Of a DNA stretch of 13,635 nucleotides, positions 6,483-13,635 are shown piece by piece. Source of the stretch: an uncultured Collinsella sp. (GTDB lineage Bacteria; Actinomycetota; Coriobacteriia; Coriobacteriales; Coriobacteriaceae); NCBI GenBank assembly GCA_938036665.1, contig CALHWR010000155.1, positions 1 through 13,635 of the forward strand. The letters run 5' to 3'. The notes under the pieces are model-generated. The model had not been told where the DNA came from. It did no database searches and saw only the letters and a program-made list of their open reading frames with translations. The stretch's first letter is position 1, and each line of letters starts with the position of its first letter. Both the position numbers and the translations under genes were made by a program.

Positions 6483-7961
6483 ATGACTGAGACCGCTAAG
6501 AAAAAGCGCGGTATGCCTTCATCGTTCACCATTCTTCTTGCTCTGCTGGCAATCGTCGCGGTTGTTACCGTTATCGTCTCCGGTACGTCCGGTGGCGCGG
6601 TTACCGCTGCCCGCTTGAGCGATTTCTGCACCGCCCCGGTCAAGGGCTTCGCTGACGCTCTGCCCGTCTGCCTCTTCGTTATGATCCTCGGCGGCTTCCT
6701 CGGCATGATGACCGAGACCGGCGCCCTGGACAACGGCATTGCTGTTCTGGTGCAGAAGCTTAAGGGCAATGAGATCATGCTCATTCCCGTGCTGATGTTC
6801 ATCTTCTCCCTCGGTGGTACCACCTATGGTATGTGCGAGGAGACCGTTCCCTTCTACGCCCTGCTCGCCGCCACCATGATGGCTGCTGGCTTCGACCCCA
6901 TGGTCGGCGCTGCCACCGTCCTGCTCGGCGCTGGCTGCGGCTGCCTCGGCTCCACGGTTAACCCGTTTGCCGTCGGTGCTGCCGTTGACGCTCTGACTGG
7001 CGTTGGCATTGAGGTCAACCAGTCCATCATCATCGGCCTCGGTGCCGTCCTGTGGATTGTTACCACTGTTATGTCCATCCTCTTCGTCATGAGCTATGCC
7101 AAGAAGGTCAAGGCTGACAAGGGTTCCACCATCCTTTCGATGCAGGAGCTCAAGGACGCCGAAGAGGCTCACGGCAAGGCTGCTTCCGAGGTTCACAAGG
7201 AGGTCAAGCTCACCGGTCGTCAGAAGGGTGTTCTGATCGCCTTTGCCTTCACCTTCGTCGTCATGATCGTCGGCTTCATCCCGCTGGCCGACCTTAACGA
7301 GGGCGTCGCCAACTTCTTCGATGCTGGCGCTGTCTATGACGCCGACGGTAACGCCATCGTTCAGGGCTGGTCTGCCCTGATCACCGGCCTGCCCATTGGT
7401 CAGTGGTACTTCGACGAGGCTTCCACCTGGTTCTTCCTCATGGCTGTCCTGATCGGTATTATCGGCGGCCTGTCCGAGAAGCAGATCGTCAACACCTTCA
7501 TCACCGGCGCTGCCGACATGATGTCCGTTGTCCTCGTCATCGCCCTCGCCCGTGGTATCTCCGTCCTCATGGCTAGCACCGGCCTCGACGTCTACGTCCT
7601 CGACGCTGCCGCCAATGCTCTGGCTGGCCTGTCCGGCGTGATCTTCGCTCCCATGAGCTTCCTGGTCTACTTCGGCCTGTCCTTCCTGATCCCCTCGACC
7701 TCCGGCATGGCCACCGTCTCCATGCCCATCATGGGACCGCTGGCTGTCAAGCTCGGCTTCTCGCCCGAGGTCATGGTCATGATCTTCTCCGCCGCCATCG
7801 GCGTCGTGAACCTGTTCACCCCGACCTCCGGCGCCATCATGGGCGGTCTTGCTCTGGCCAAGATCGAGTGGACGACCTGGCTCAAGTTTGCTCTTAAGCT
7901 CATCGTCGCTCTCTCCGTCGTCTGCGCCATCATCCTGACCGTCGCTTGCGTGATGCTCTAA
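6483..7961 (+). CDS. arcD: ArcD-like arginine/ornithine exchanger, YfcC/DcuC family
   Basis: A 492-residue polytopic membrane protein of the YfcC (C4-dicarboxylate anaerobic carrier-like) family. After the basic start MTETAKKKRGMPSSF comes a first membrane helix (about 15-33), and hydrophobic segments recur to the C-terminus. A charged cytoplasmic-type loop (about 215-245, KKVKADKG...HKEVKLTGRQKG) sits in the middle. Family-like glycine/proline re-entrant motifs are GMCEETVPFY, GCGCLGSTVNPFAVG, IPSTSGMATVSMPIMGPLA and NLFTPTSGAIMGGLALAKI. Streptococcal ArcD proteins belong to this family, and the position after arcA-arcB makes arginine/ornithine exchange the best guess; from sequence alone another amino-acid or dicarboxylate substrate is possible. 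Three in-frame ATGs exist (6456, 6474, 6483); 6483 is chosen because GGGGGG (6468-6473) lies nine bases before it. Gene symbol is by context. Confidence 0.88.
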   Translation: MTETAKKKRGMPSSFTILLALLAIVAVVTVIVSGTSGGAVTAARLSDFCTAPVKGFADALPVCLFVMILGGFLGMMTETGALDNGIAVLVQKLKGNEIMLIPVLMFIFSLGGTTYGMCEETVPFYALLAATMMAAGFDPMVGAATVLLGAGCGCLGSTVNPFAVGAAVDALTGVGIEVNQSIIIGLGAVLWIVTTVMSILFVMSYAKKVKADKGSTILSMQELKDAEEAHGKAASEVHKEVKLTGRQKGVLIAFAFTFVVMIVGFIPLADLNEGVANFFDAGAVYDADGNAIVQGWSALITGLPIGQWYFDEASTWFFLMAVLIGIIGGLSEKQIVNTFITGAADMMSVVLVIALARGISVLMASTGLDVYVLDAAANALAGLSGVIFAPMSFLVYFGLSFLIPSTSGMATVSMPIMGPLAVKLGFSPEVMVMIFSAAIGVVNLFTPTSGAIMGGLALAKIEWTTWLKFALKLIVALSVVCAIILTVACVML

Positions 7962-8047
7962 GTACCCCTTGGGTACCCCACGGAAACCATGACGATCCTG
8001 TAAAGGATCACCTGGTCATCGTCTGTCCGGTGGGGTAACCCCACCGG
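7962..8047 (+). ncRNA. Structured arcD 3' region with mutually exclusive stems
   Basis: Just after the arcD stop, GTACCC/GGGTAC (7962-7967 with 7971-7976) can form a hairpin. Alternatively TACCCCAC (7974-7981) pairs with GTGGGGTA (8030-8037), enclosing a stem of ATGAC/GTCAT (7989-7993 with 8015-8019) and GATCC/GGATC (7994-7998 with 8005-8009). The segment CCGGTGGGG (8027-8035) can instead pair with CCCCACCGG (8039-8047) around TAA. The alternatives cannot coexist, as in attenuators. No ligand class was recognised, and the next gene is about 500 bases away with its own -10, so this may be a 3' UTR element rather than a riboswitch. Confidence 0.4.
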
Positions 8048-8063
8048 TAGACTCCTACCTTTA

Positions 8064-8105
8064 GCCTCCTCCCGTTCCGTGCGCGGGGGGAGGCGCTCTT
8101 GTGTT
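8064..8105 (+). terminator. Rho-independent terminator after arcD
   Basis: GCCTCCTCCC (8064-8073) pairs with GGGGGGAGGC (8085-8094), 10 bp with one G-U pair and an 11-base loop. It is followed by an interrupted T-rich stretch GCTCTTGTGTT. The tail is weaker than at the arcB terminator. Confidence 0.72.
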
Positions 8106-8130
8106 CCGGCGTTTTACCAAACGCCGGAAC
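8103..8130. repeat. Perfect 12-bp palindrome with 4-base loop
   Basis: GTTCCGGCGTTT (8103-8114) and AAACGCCGGAAC (8119-8130) are exact reverse complements around TACC. It sits directly behind the arcD terminator. No T-run follows on either side, so it may be a second transcript-end structure, a protein-binding palindrome or a small repeat. Confidence 0.6.
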
Positions 8131-8183
8131 CACTCGACGCTGCAGGCCCGCCAGAGCGGCAATCTGACGTTCAATCGTCGGGC

Positions 8184-8340
8184 ATGGCCAAAAGGCCTAT
8201 GCCCTCCTCTTTCACGTCACCTTGCTCGCTCTGGTGGGCTTTCGCTGACTTATGCTCAGCCTGCGGCGCTGCCATTGTTGGCGCAGGGGGCGGCTTGCTC
8301 GCTCTGGTGTCTGTTCGCTGTCCGTTCTCTGCCCGCGACG
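8184..8340 (+). pseudogene. Possible degraded start of a second ArcD/YfcC-like gene
   Basis: From ATG 8184 the frame reads MAKRPMPSSFT, close to the KKKRGMPSSFT start of the ArcD-like protein 1.7 kb upstream, with different codons. After one frameshift the text continues TLLALVGF and then a stop, again resembling the first membrane helix of that family (TILLALLAIVA). Nothing recognisable follows. The region also contains a 16-bp direct repeat, CTTGCTCGCTCTGGTG, at 8221-8236 and 8294-8309, each followed four bases later by TTCGCTG. The match is short, so this could be chance. Confidence 0.25.
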
Positions 8341-8350
8341 TTTCTGCTGT

Positions 8351-8457
8351 TGGTGCAAAGGGGTCAGGTTACTTTGCGCCAAAAGGGGAAGTTGCGGTGG
8401 AATAGTTCCCGTTTGGCCGTCTTGAGGGGTTAAACAGGAGCTATTTCACCGCAACTT
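8351..8457. repeat. Pair of long hairpins, REP/MITE-like palindromes
   Basis: First hairpin: TGGTGCAAAG (8351-8360) pairs with CTTTGCGCCA (8372-8381), 10 bp with one G-U. Second hairpin: 8389-8418 pairs with 8428-8457, about 30 positions with a single C/A mismatch and a few G-U pairs, around a nine-base loop (8419-8427); its outer arms start AAGTTGCGGTG and end CACCGCAACTT. Only seven bases separate them. No open frame, tRNA or terminator T-run explains the second. Such long perfect arms in an intergenic gap suggest a dispersed palindromic repeat or a small mobile-element remnant. Confidence 0.55.
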
Positions 8458-8519
8458 ATCGATGGCGTGTTTGGTTGGTGCCTGTTGATGGCCTGGGCAT
8501 CGGGGAGGGCAGGCTCCGT

Positions 8520-8525
8520 TATAAT
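8520..8525 (+). promoter_or_regulatory. Likely -10 element for the DUF1846 gene
   Basis: TATAAT matches the consensus -10 exactly, 41 bases before the start codon. No good -35 is found 16-18 bases upstream (TTGATG at 8485-8490 is too far), so activation or a weak basal promoter is possible. Confidence 0.5.
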
Positions 8526-8566
8526 CGCGTAGGAACTTAATTTACGAAACGGGACGGGAGCCATAC

Positions 8567-10048
8567 ATGCGCCAGGGTTTCGACAACGCGAAGTATATCG
8601 AGCTGCAGGCTGCTCACATTAAGGAGCGCATCTCGCAGTTTGGCGGCAAGCTGTATTTGGAGTTTGGCGGCAAGCTGTTCGATGACTATCATGCCAGCCG
8701 CGTGCTACCGGGTTTTGAGCCGGACAGCAAGTTCCGCATGCTCAAGAGCATCGCCGACGATGTCGAGGTTATCATCGCGATCAACGCGAACCATATCGAG
8801 AAAAACAAGGCTCGTGGTGACCTTGGCATTACCTATGACGAGGATGTGCTGCGCCTGGTTGACCTGTTCCGCGGCAACGGCTTTGCTGTCGCGGCCGTGG
8901 TCATCACCCAGTACGCTGGACAGCCCGCTGCCGATGTGTTCCGCAACCGCCTGAACGCGCTCGGTATTCCCGCCAAGCTGCACTATCCCATCGAGGGGTA
9001 TCCGCACGATGTCGATCTGATTGTGTCCGACGACGGCTATGGCAAGAACGAGTTTGTCGAGACCACCCGACCGCTCGTTGTCGTGACGGCGCCCGGCCCT
9101 GGCTCGGGCAAGCTCGCCACTTGCCTGTCTCAGCTCTATCACGAGCACAAGCATGGCACGGCCGCCGGCTATGCCAAATTCGAGACCTTCCCGGTTTGGA
9201 ATCTGCCCCTTACGCATCCGGTCAATATTGCCTACGAGGCCGCCACGGCAGACCTCGATGACGCCAACATCATCGACTCCTTCCACCTGGAGGCCTACAA
9301 CAAGACCACGGTCAACTACAACCGCGACGTCGAGGCCTTCCCGGTAGTCCGTGCCCTGATGGAAAAGATCCTGGGCAAGAGCCCCTACCAGAGCCCTACG
9401 GACATGGGCGTCAATATGGTCGGTTTTGCCATCACCGATGACGATGCCTGCCGCGACGCTTCCAAGATGGAGATCGTCCGCCGCTACTTTACCGCGGTCG
9501 AAAATGTGCGCCGTACCGGCGTGGGCGATGAGCAAGTCGACCGTCTCAAGATTATTATGAAGAAAGCCGGCATCGATAAGAACTACTCACCGGCGCGCTC
9601 GGCGGCCCTCACCAGGGAGCAGCTGACGGGTGGTCCCGTGGGTGCCATGGTCATGCCCGATGGCTCCGTGGTGACCGGTAAGACCTCCACGCGCCTGGGC
9701 GCCGCAAGTTCGCTCATTATGAACGCCCTCAAGCATGTCTCGGGCGTCGACCTTGAGCTCGAGGTCATTAGCGATGAGGCGATCGAGCCCATCAGCAAGC
9801 TCAAGACGCATTTCCTGGGCAGCAAAAACCCGCGCCTCCACACCGACGAGACGCTTATGGCGCTGTCGATCACCTCGGCCACGAGTGAGACGGCCGCTCG
9901 CGTCCTTTCGGGCCTGGAGCAGCTGCGCGGTTGCGATGCCTTCTTTAGCGTGATTATCTCGCCGACGGACGAGACGGTACTGCGCAAGTTGGGCATCAAC
10001 GTGTGCTGCGAGCCCAAGTTTGAGCGCCGCGGTTTCTTCCATCGCTAA
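8567..10048 (+). CDS. DUF1846 family protein, function unknown
   Basis: A 493-residue soluble protein, full length for the DUF1846 family, which occurs in Firmicutes and Actinomycetota and has no established biochemical role. Recognition rests on the N-terminal text (RQGFDNAKYIELQAAHIKERI, then GGKLYLEFGGKLFDDYHASRVLPGF at 26-50) and on the conserved TAPGPGSGKLATCLSQLYHEH (174-194), in which GPGSGK (177-182) resembles a phosphate-binding loop. No signal peptide or membrane helix is seen. Two adjacent cysteines (480-481) near the end are notable. The ATG at 8567 follows GGGAG (8556-8560) by six bases. It is monocistronic, with its own -10 upstream and a strong terminator downstream. An ATP- or nucleotide-dependent enzyme is only a guess from the loop. 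Confidence 0.87.
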   Translation: MRQGFDNAKYIELQAAHIKERISQFGGKLYLEFGGKLFDDYHASRVLPGFEPDSKFRMLKSIADDVEVIIAINANHIEKNKARGDLGITYDEDVLRLVDLFRGNGFAVAAVVITQYAGQPAADVFRNRLNALGIPAKLHYPIEGYPHDVDLIVSDDGYGKNEFVETTRPLVVVTAPGPGSGKLATCLSQLYHEHKHGTAAGYAKFETFPVWNLPLTHPVNIAYEAATADLDDANIIDSFHLEAYNKTTVNYNRDVEAFPVVRALMEKILGKSPYQSPTDMGVNMVGFAITDDDACRDASKMEIVRRYFTAVENVRRTGVGDEQVDRLKIIMKKAGIDKNYSPARSAALTREQLTGGPVGAMVMPDGSVVTGKTSTRLGAASSLIMNALKHVSGVDLELEVISDEAIEPISKLKTHFLGSKNPRLHTDETLMALSITSATSETAARVLSGLEQLRGCDAFFSVIISPTDETVLRKLGINVCCEPKFERRGFFHR

Positions 10049-10082
10049 GTTTGAAGCACCGCGGTAATTGCATTGCATTTTG

Positions 10083-10115
10083 GCCGTATCGGGTTAGCGC
10101 CCGGTACGGCTTTTT
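10083..10115 (+). terminator. Rho-independent terminator after the DUF1846 gene
   Basis: GCCGTATCGGG (10083-10093) pairs with CCCGGTACGGC (10100-10110), 11 bp with one G-U pair and a six-base loop, followed by TTTTT. It begins 35 bases after the stop codon. Confidence 0.9.
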
Positions 10116-10181
10116 GATCAATAAAGCGTCTATTTCGGCGAAAAATAGCTGTTTACCTGCCTAGAAACAATTTGAGCGGTA

Positions 10182-10246
10182 TACAATAACCGTAACTGTT
10201 TCATCCTTAGCGGGATGCCGCATGATGGATATTACCTGCCATCGTG
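10182..10246 (+). promoter_or_regulatory. Possible promoter and leader of the winged-helix gene
   Basis: TACAAT (10182-10187) is a good -10 candidate inside a small inverted repeat, CGGT (10177-10180) and ACCG (10189-10192), which could be an operator. No clear -35 is spaced correctly. The resulting leader of roughly 110 bases contains a hairpin, CATGATGG (10221-10228) with CCATCGTG (10239-10246), 8 bp with one G-U. Autoregulation by the downstream protein is a guess. Confidence 0.35.
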
Positions 10247-10304
10247 AGGTGTGTCGGTCGCGCACGGCGCGTTAGATGCTCGTGCTCGGTTTGAGGAGGC
10301 TGCT

Positions 10305-10643
10305 ATGGCGGGCAAGGGTCGTGCGAGTGTCAACGATATGAAGCGTGTCGAGGTGCTGGTGTTGATGGAGATCGACCAGCAAACCGAAGACAATGGCGGG
10401 CCGTATGGTTTCTCGCGCAAAACGCTTGCCGAGCGCGTGGGGGTTTCGCCGTATCGTGCCCGCGCCGCAATCGATCGCTTGGATTCCGAAGGTATGATTG
10501 ATGTCGTCTCGCGTTATAGCGACGACGGCGGTCAGCTTGCAAATGGCATTTGCCTCACCGAACGTGGTGAGTGGTATCTTGAGGGCGTCCGTACCGGCAT
10601 GCTCGTTCAAGAAATGCTTGAGGACGAGGTTGCTGATCGATAG
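10305..10643 (+). CDS. Small winged-helix transcriptional regulator-like protein
   Basis: A 112-residue protein with a predicted winged helix-turn-helix: FSRKTLAERVGVSPYRARAA (36-55) looks like the HTH, followed by IDRLDSEGMIDVVSRYSDDGG and the wing ANGICLTERGEWYL (79-92). The pattern resembles MarR/PadR/GntR-type wHTH domains, but I do not recognise the exact family and see no ligand-binding domain. The C-terminus is acidic (QEMLEDEVADR). The open frame extends upstream to a GTG at 10251, but ATG 10305 is preferred because GAGGAGG (10293-10299) lies five bases before it and the upstream residues are not domain-like. It is a single-gene unit with a terminator behind it; its targets are unknown and neighbourhood gives no firm clue. 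Confidence 0.75.
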   Translation: MAGKGRASVNDMKRVEVLVLMEIDQQTEDNGGPYGFSRKTLAERVGVSPYRARAAIDRLDSEGMIDVVSRYSDDGGQLANGICLTERGEWYLEGVRTGMLVQEMLEDEVADR

Positions 10644-10667
10644 CAGCATGTAACCCTTGCCATAGCG

Positions 10668-10700
10668 ACGCCGCCTGGGAAACCGGGCGGCGTTTTGTTT
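10668..10700 (+). terminator. Rho-independent terminator before pyrG
   Basis: ACGCCGCC (10668-10675) pairs with GGCGGCGT (10686-10693) around a ten-base loop, followed by TTTTGTTT. It closes the winged-helix gene unit and isolates pyrG. Confidence 0.87.
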
Positions 10701-10734
10701 CAAGATCGAGAAATGCAATCGCACGCGAGAAAAA

Positions 10735-10766
10735 TTGCGGACGGTCCGCGGCGCGAGTATTACAAT
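10735..10766 (+). promoter_or_regulatory. pyrG promoter with a palindrome in the spacer
   Basis: TTGCGG (10735-10740) and TATTAC (10758-10763) are 17 bases apart, a plausible -35/-10 pair; TACAAT (10761-10766) is a better -10 but with a 20-base spacer. A perfect palindrome, GCGGAC-G-GTCCGC (10737-10749), overlaps the -35 and the spacer, the expected place for a repressor operator. Confidence 0.5.
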
Positions 10767-10815
10767 GAAGACCCGTAAGATGTGGATAAACAACTTCTAC
10801 GGGAAGCGCAGGTAA

Positions 10816-12483
<1,668 letters not shown>

Positions 12484-12485
12484 GG

Positions 12486-13427
12486 GTGCCGGCGAATAAG
12501 GAACATACCGAAGCTACTCCCTCGTCGCTCGCCGTGGCGGCGGGGGAGTATCTCGATTACCTCGCGGTCGAGCGGGGCTTGGCGCGCAACACGATTGCGG
12601 CCTATCGTCGTGACCTGACGACGTACTGCGCCTATCTGGAGCGGGCGGGTATTGTGTCTTTTGAAGAGGTGACCCGTCAGATCGTGGAGGGTTTTGTCGC
12701 CGATCGCCGCGACGGAGGCTATTCCGACGCCTCGGTGGAGCGTGCGCTTGCGGCCGTGAAGGGCCTGCATGCCTTTTTGGTGCGCGATGGGGCCGTGGCC
12801 CAAAACCCGACGGCGGCGTTGCGCCTGCCTAAAAAGGCTGAGCGTTTGCCGGAGTATCTATCGGTGGAGGATGTCTCGGTGCTGCTCGATCAAGACTTTC
12901 CCGAGGGCGAGATGGGACTGCGCGACCATGCCATCTTGGAAGTGCTCTACGGATGCGGTTTGCGTGTGAGTGAGCTGGTTGGGCTCGATGTGGGCGATAT
13001 CCATATTGACGATGGCTTTGTACTCGTTCGCGGTAAGGGCTCAAAGGAACGCCTGTCCCCACTGGTGGGAAGCGCGGCGCGAGCTCTGACGCTCTATGTA
13101 ACTGAGGGGCGTTCTCGCTTGGCGGCCCATGCCCGCGGAACCGAGACCTCGGCGGTCTTTTTAAATAAGAACGGACGTCGCCTGTCGCGCCAGGCCGTGC
13201 ATGCGATATGCGAGCGGTATGGGCGTCAGGTGGGGCTGGTGGGGCTCCATCCCCATACCTTGCGCCACTCCTTTGCCACCCACATGCTCGCGGGTGGTGC
13301 CGACCTGCGTGTGCTGCAGGAGATTTTGGGCCATGCCGATATTTCGACCACGCAGGTCTACACGCATGTCGACCGAACGCAACTGACCGAGGTCTATCTG
13401 GCGGCGCATCCGCTGGCGCATCGTTAA
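12486..13427 (+). CDS. xerD: Tyrosine site-specific recombinase XerD
   Basis: Xer recombinases resolve chromosome dimers at dif during division. The 313-residue length fits, with an N-terminal SAM-like core-binding domain (EYLDYLAVERGLARNTIAAYRRDL, 21-44). The complete catalytic set is present: R160 in CGLRVSEL, K184 in RGKGSKE, H257 and R260 in HPHTLRHSFATHML, H283 in LGHADISTTQ, and nucleophile Y292. The start is GTG 12486, two bases after the pyrG TAA, giving translational coupling in place of a good ribosome site; the open frame upstream overlaps pyrG and is not used. In mycobacteria xerD likewise follows pyrG, with a NUDIX gene between, which supports XerD over XerC or a phage integrase. 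No attachment site or phage gene is nearby. Confidence 0.93.
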   Translation: MPANKEHTEATPSSLAVAAGEYLDYLAVERGLARNTIAAYRRDLTTYCAYLERAGIVSFEEVTRQIVEGFVADRRDGGYSDASVERALAAVKGLHAFLVRDGAVAQNPTAALRLPKKAERLPEYLSVEDVSVLLDQDFPEGEMGLRDHAILEVLYGCGLRVSELVGLDVGDIHIDDGFVLVRGKGSKERLSPLVGSAARALTLYVTEGRSRLAAHARGTETSAVFLNKNGRRLSRQAVHAICERYGRQVGLVGLHPHTLRHSFATHMLAGGADLRVLQEILGHADISTTQVYTHVDRTQLTEVYLAAHPLAHR

Positions 13428-13460
13428 CACATCGCTGACCTGTATATTTATAGGTATTTG

Positions 13461-13530
13461 GGGACGGGCCCCAGATTGCCGTGGCGTGCTTTTGCGCGCG
13501 CATGGGCAATCTGGGGTCCGTCCCATTTTT
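13461..13530 (+). terminator. Long palindrome with T-run after xerD (terminator, possibly REP-derived)
   Basis: GGGACGGGCCCCAGATTGCC (13461-13480) pairs with 13505-13524, 20 bp with a single G-U pair. The 24-base apical region can itself pair GCGTGC (13484-13489) with GCGCGC (13494-13499) around TTTT. ATTTTT follows at 13525-13530, which fits a terminator for the pyrG-xerD unit. The stem is much longer than the other terminators here, as expected of a repetitive extragenic palindrome. Confidence 0.75.
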
Positions 13531-13635
13531 CGCCACTTGGCGTCGCGGTGGTGGGCCGCACGTGCCTTGGGTGGGGGAGTTTGGGGGCGATGTGAACGGC
13601 ATGTAAAGGGACGCAAAAATCGCCTCAAGGTCAAC
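13531..13635. other. Terminal intergenic stretch, no gene seen
   Basis: About 105 bases to the window edge. A small CGCC-ACTT-GGCG hairpin lies at 13531-13542. No convincing start codon, ribosome site or promoter was seen; open frames on the minus strand across it are shadows of xerD. Confidence 0.5.

Noticed and set aside
8079..8433. Two plus-strand open frames of 108 and 110 codons in the arcD-DUF1846 gap
   Set aside because: They start inside the arcD terminator, run through palindromic repeats, have no ribosome site and differ in frame. Only the short ArcD-like segment near 8184 is kept, as a low-confidence remnant.
12486..13427. Integrase of a prophage or integrative element
   Set aside because: Length, the tight coupling to pyrG and the absence of attachment sites, excisionase or phage genes favour the housekeeping XerD.

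Overview
The window looks like a chromosomal segment of a high-GC Gram-positive gut bacterium of the Coriobacteriia, most likely Collinsella or a close relative. This is inference, not a database result. It rests on the GC-rich, C/G-ending codon use, the strong Shine-Dalgarno sites, a pyrG-xerD pair as in other Actinomycetota, and an arginine deiminase cluster whose transporter is of the YfcC type.

Left part, minus strand (1-3480): an incomplete 23S rRNA uracil-5 methyltransferase of the RlmD/RumA type runs off the left edge. Upstream of it lies ppk1 (polyphosphate kinase) with an unusual low-complexity C-terminal tail. A strong terminator separates the two. A roughly 510-base, AT-rich, divergent regulatory region (3481-3992) follows. 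It carries five copies of the hexamer ACCGTT, each reading toward the nearer flanking gene.

Centre, plus strand (3993-8105): arcA (arginine deiminase), arcB (catabolic ornithine carbamoyltransferase) and an arcD-like arginine/ornithine exchanger of the YfcC/DcuC family. Together they import arginine, convert it to citrulline and ammonia, then to ornithine and carbamoyl phosphate, and export ornithine. The carbamate kinase gene (arcC) that would make ATP from carbamoyl phosphate is not in the window. Each gene boundary carries RNA hairpins: two between arcA and arcB, a strong terminator plus a leader hairpin between arcB and arcD, and a possible switch-like fold plus a terminator after arcD.

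Gap 8106-8566: no intact gene. It holds a perfect 12-bp palindrome, a possible degraded copy of the start of an ArcD-like gene, a 16-bp direct repeat, and two adjacent long hairpins that look like dispersed palindromic repeats.

Right part, plus strand (8567-13635): a DUF1846 protein, a small winged-helix regulator, pyrG (CTP synthase) and xerD (tyrosine recombinase). The first two end in clear terminators. pyrG has its own promoter with a perfect palindrome inside the spacer, and xerD starts two bases after the pyrG stop. A 64-nt near-perfect palindrome followed by a T-run closes the xerD unit. Most of the window is housekeeping or central metabolism; the unexplained material is in the intergenic regions.
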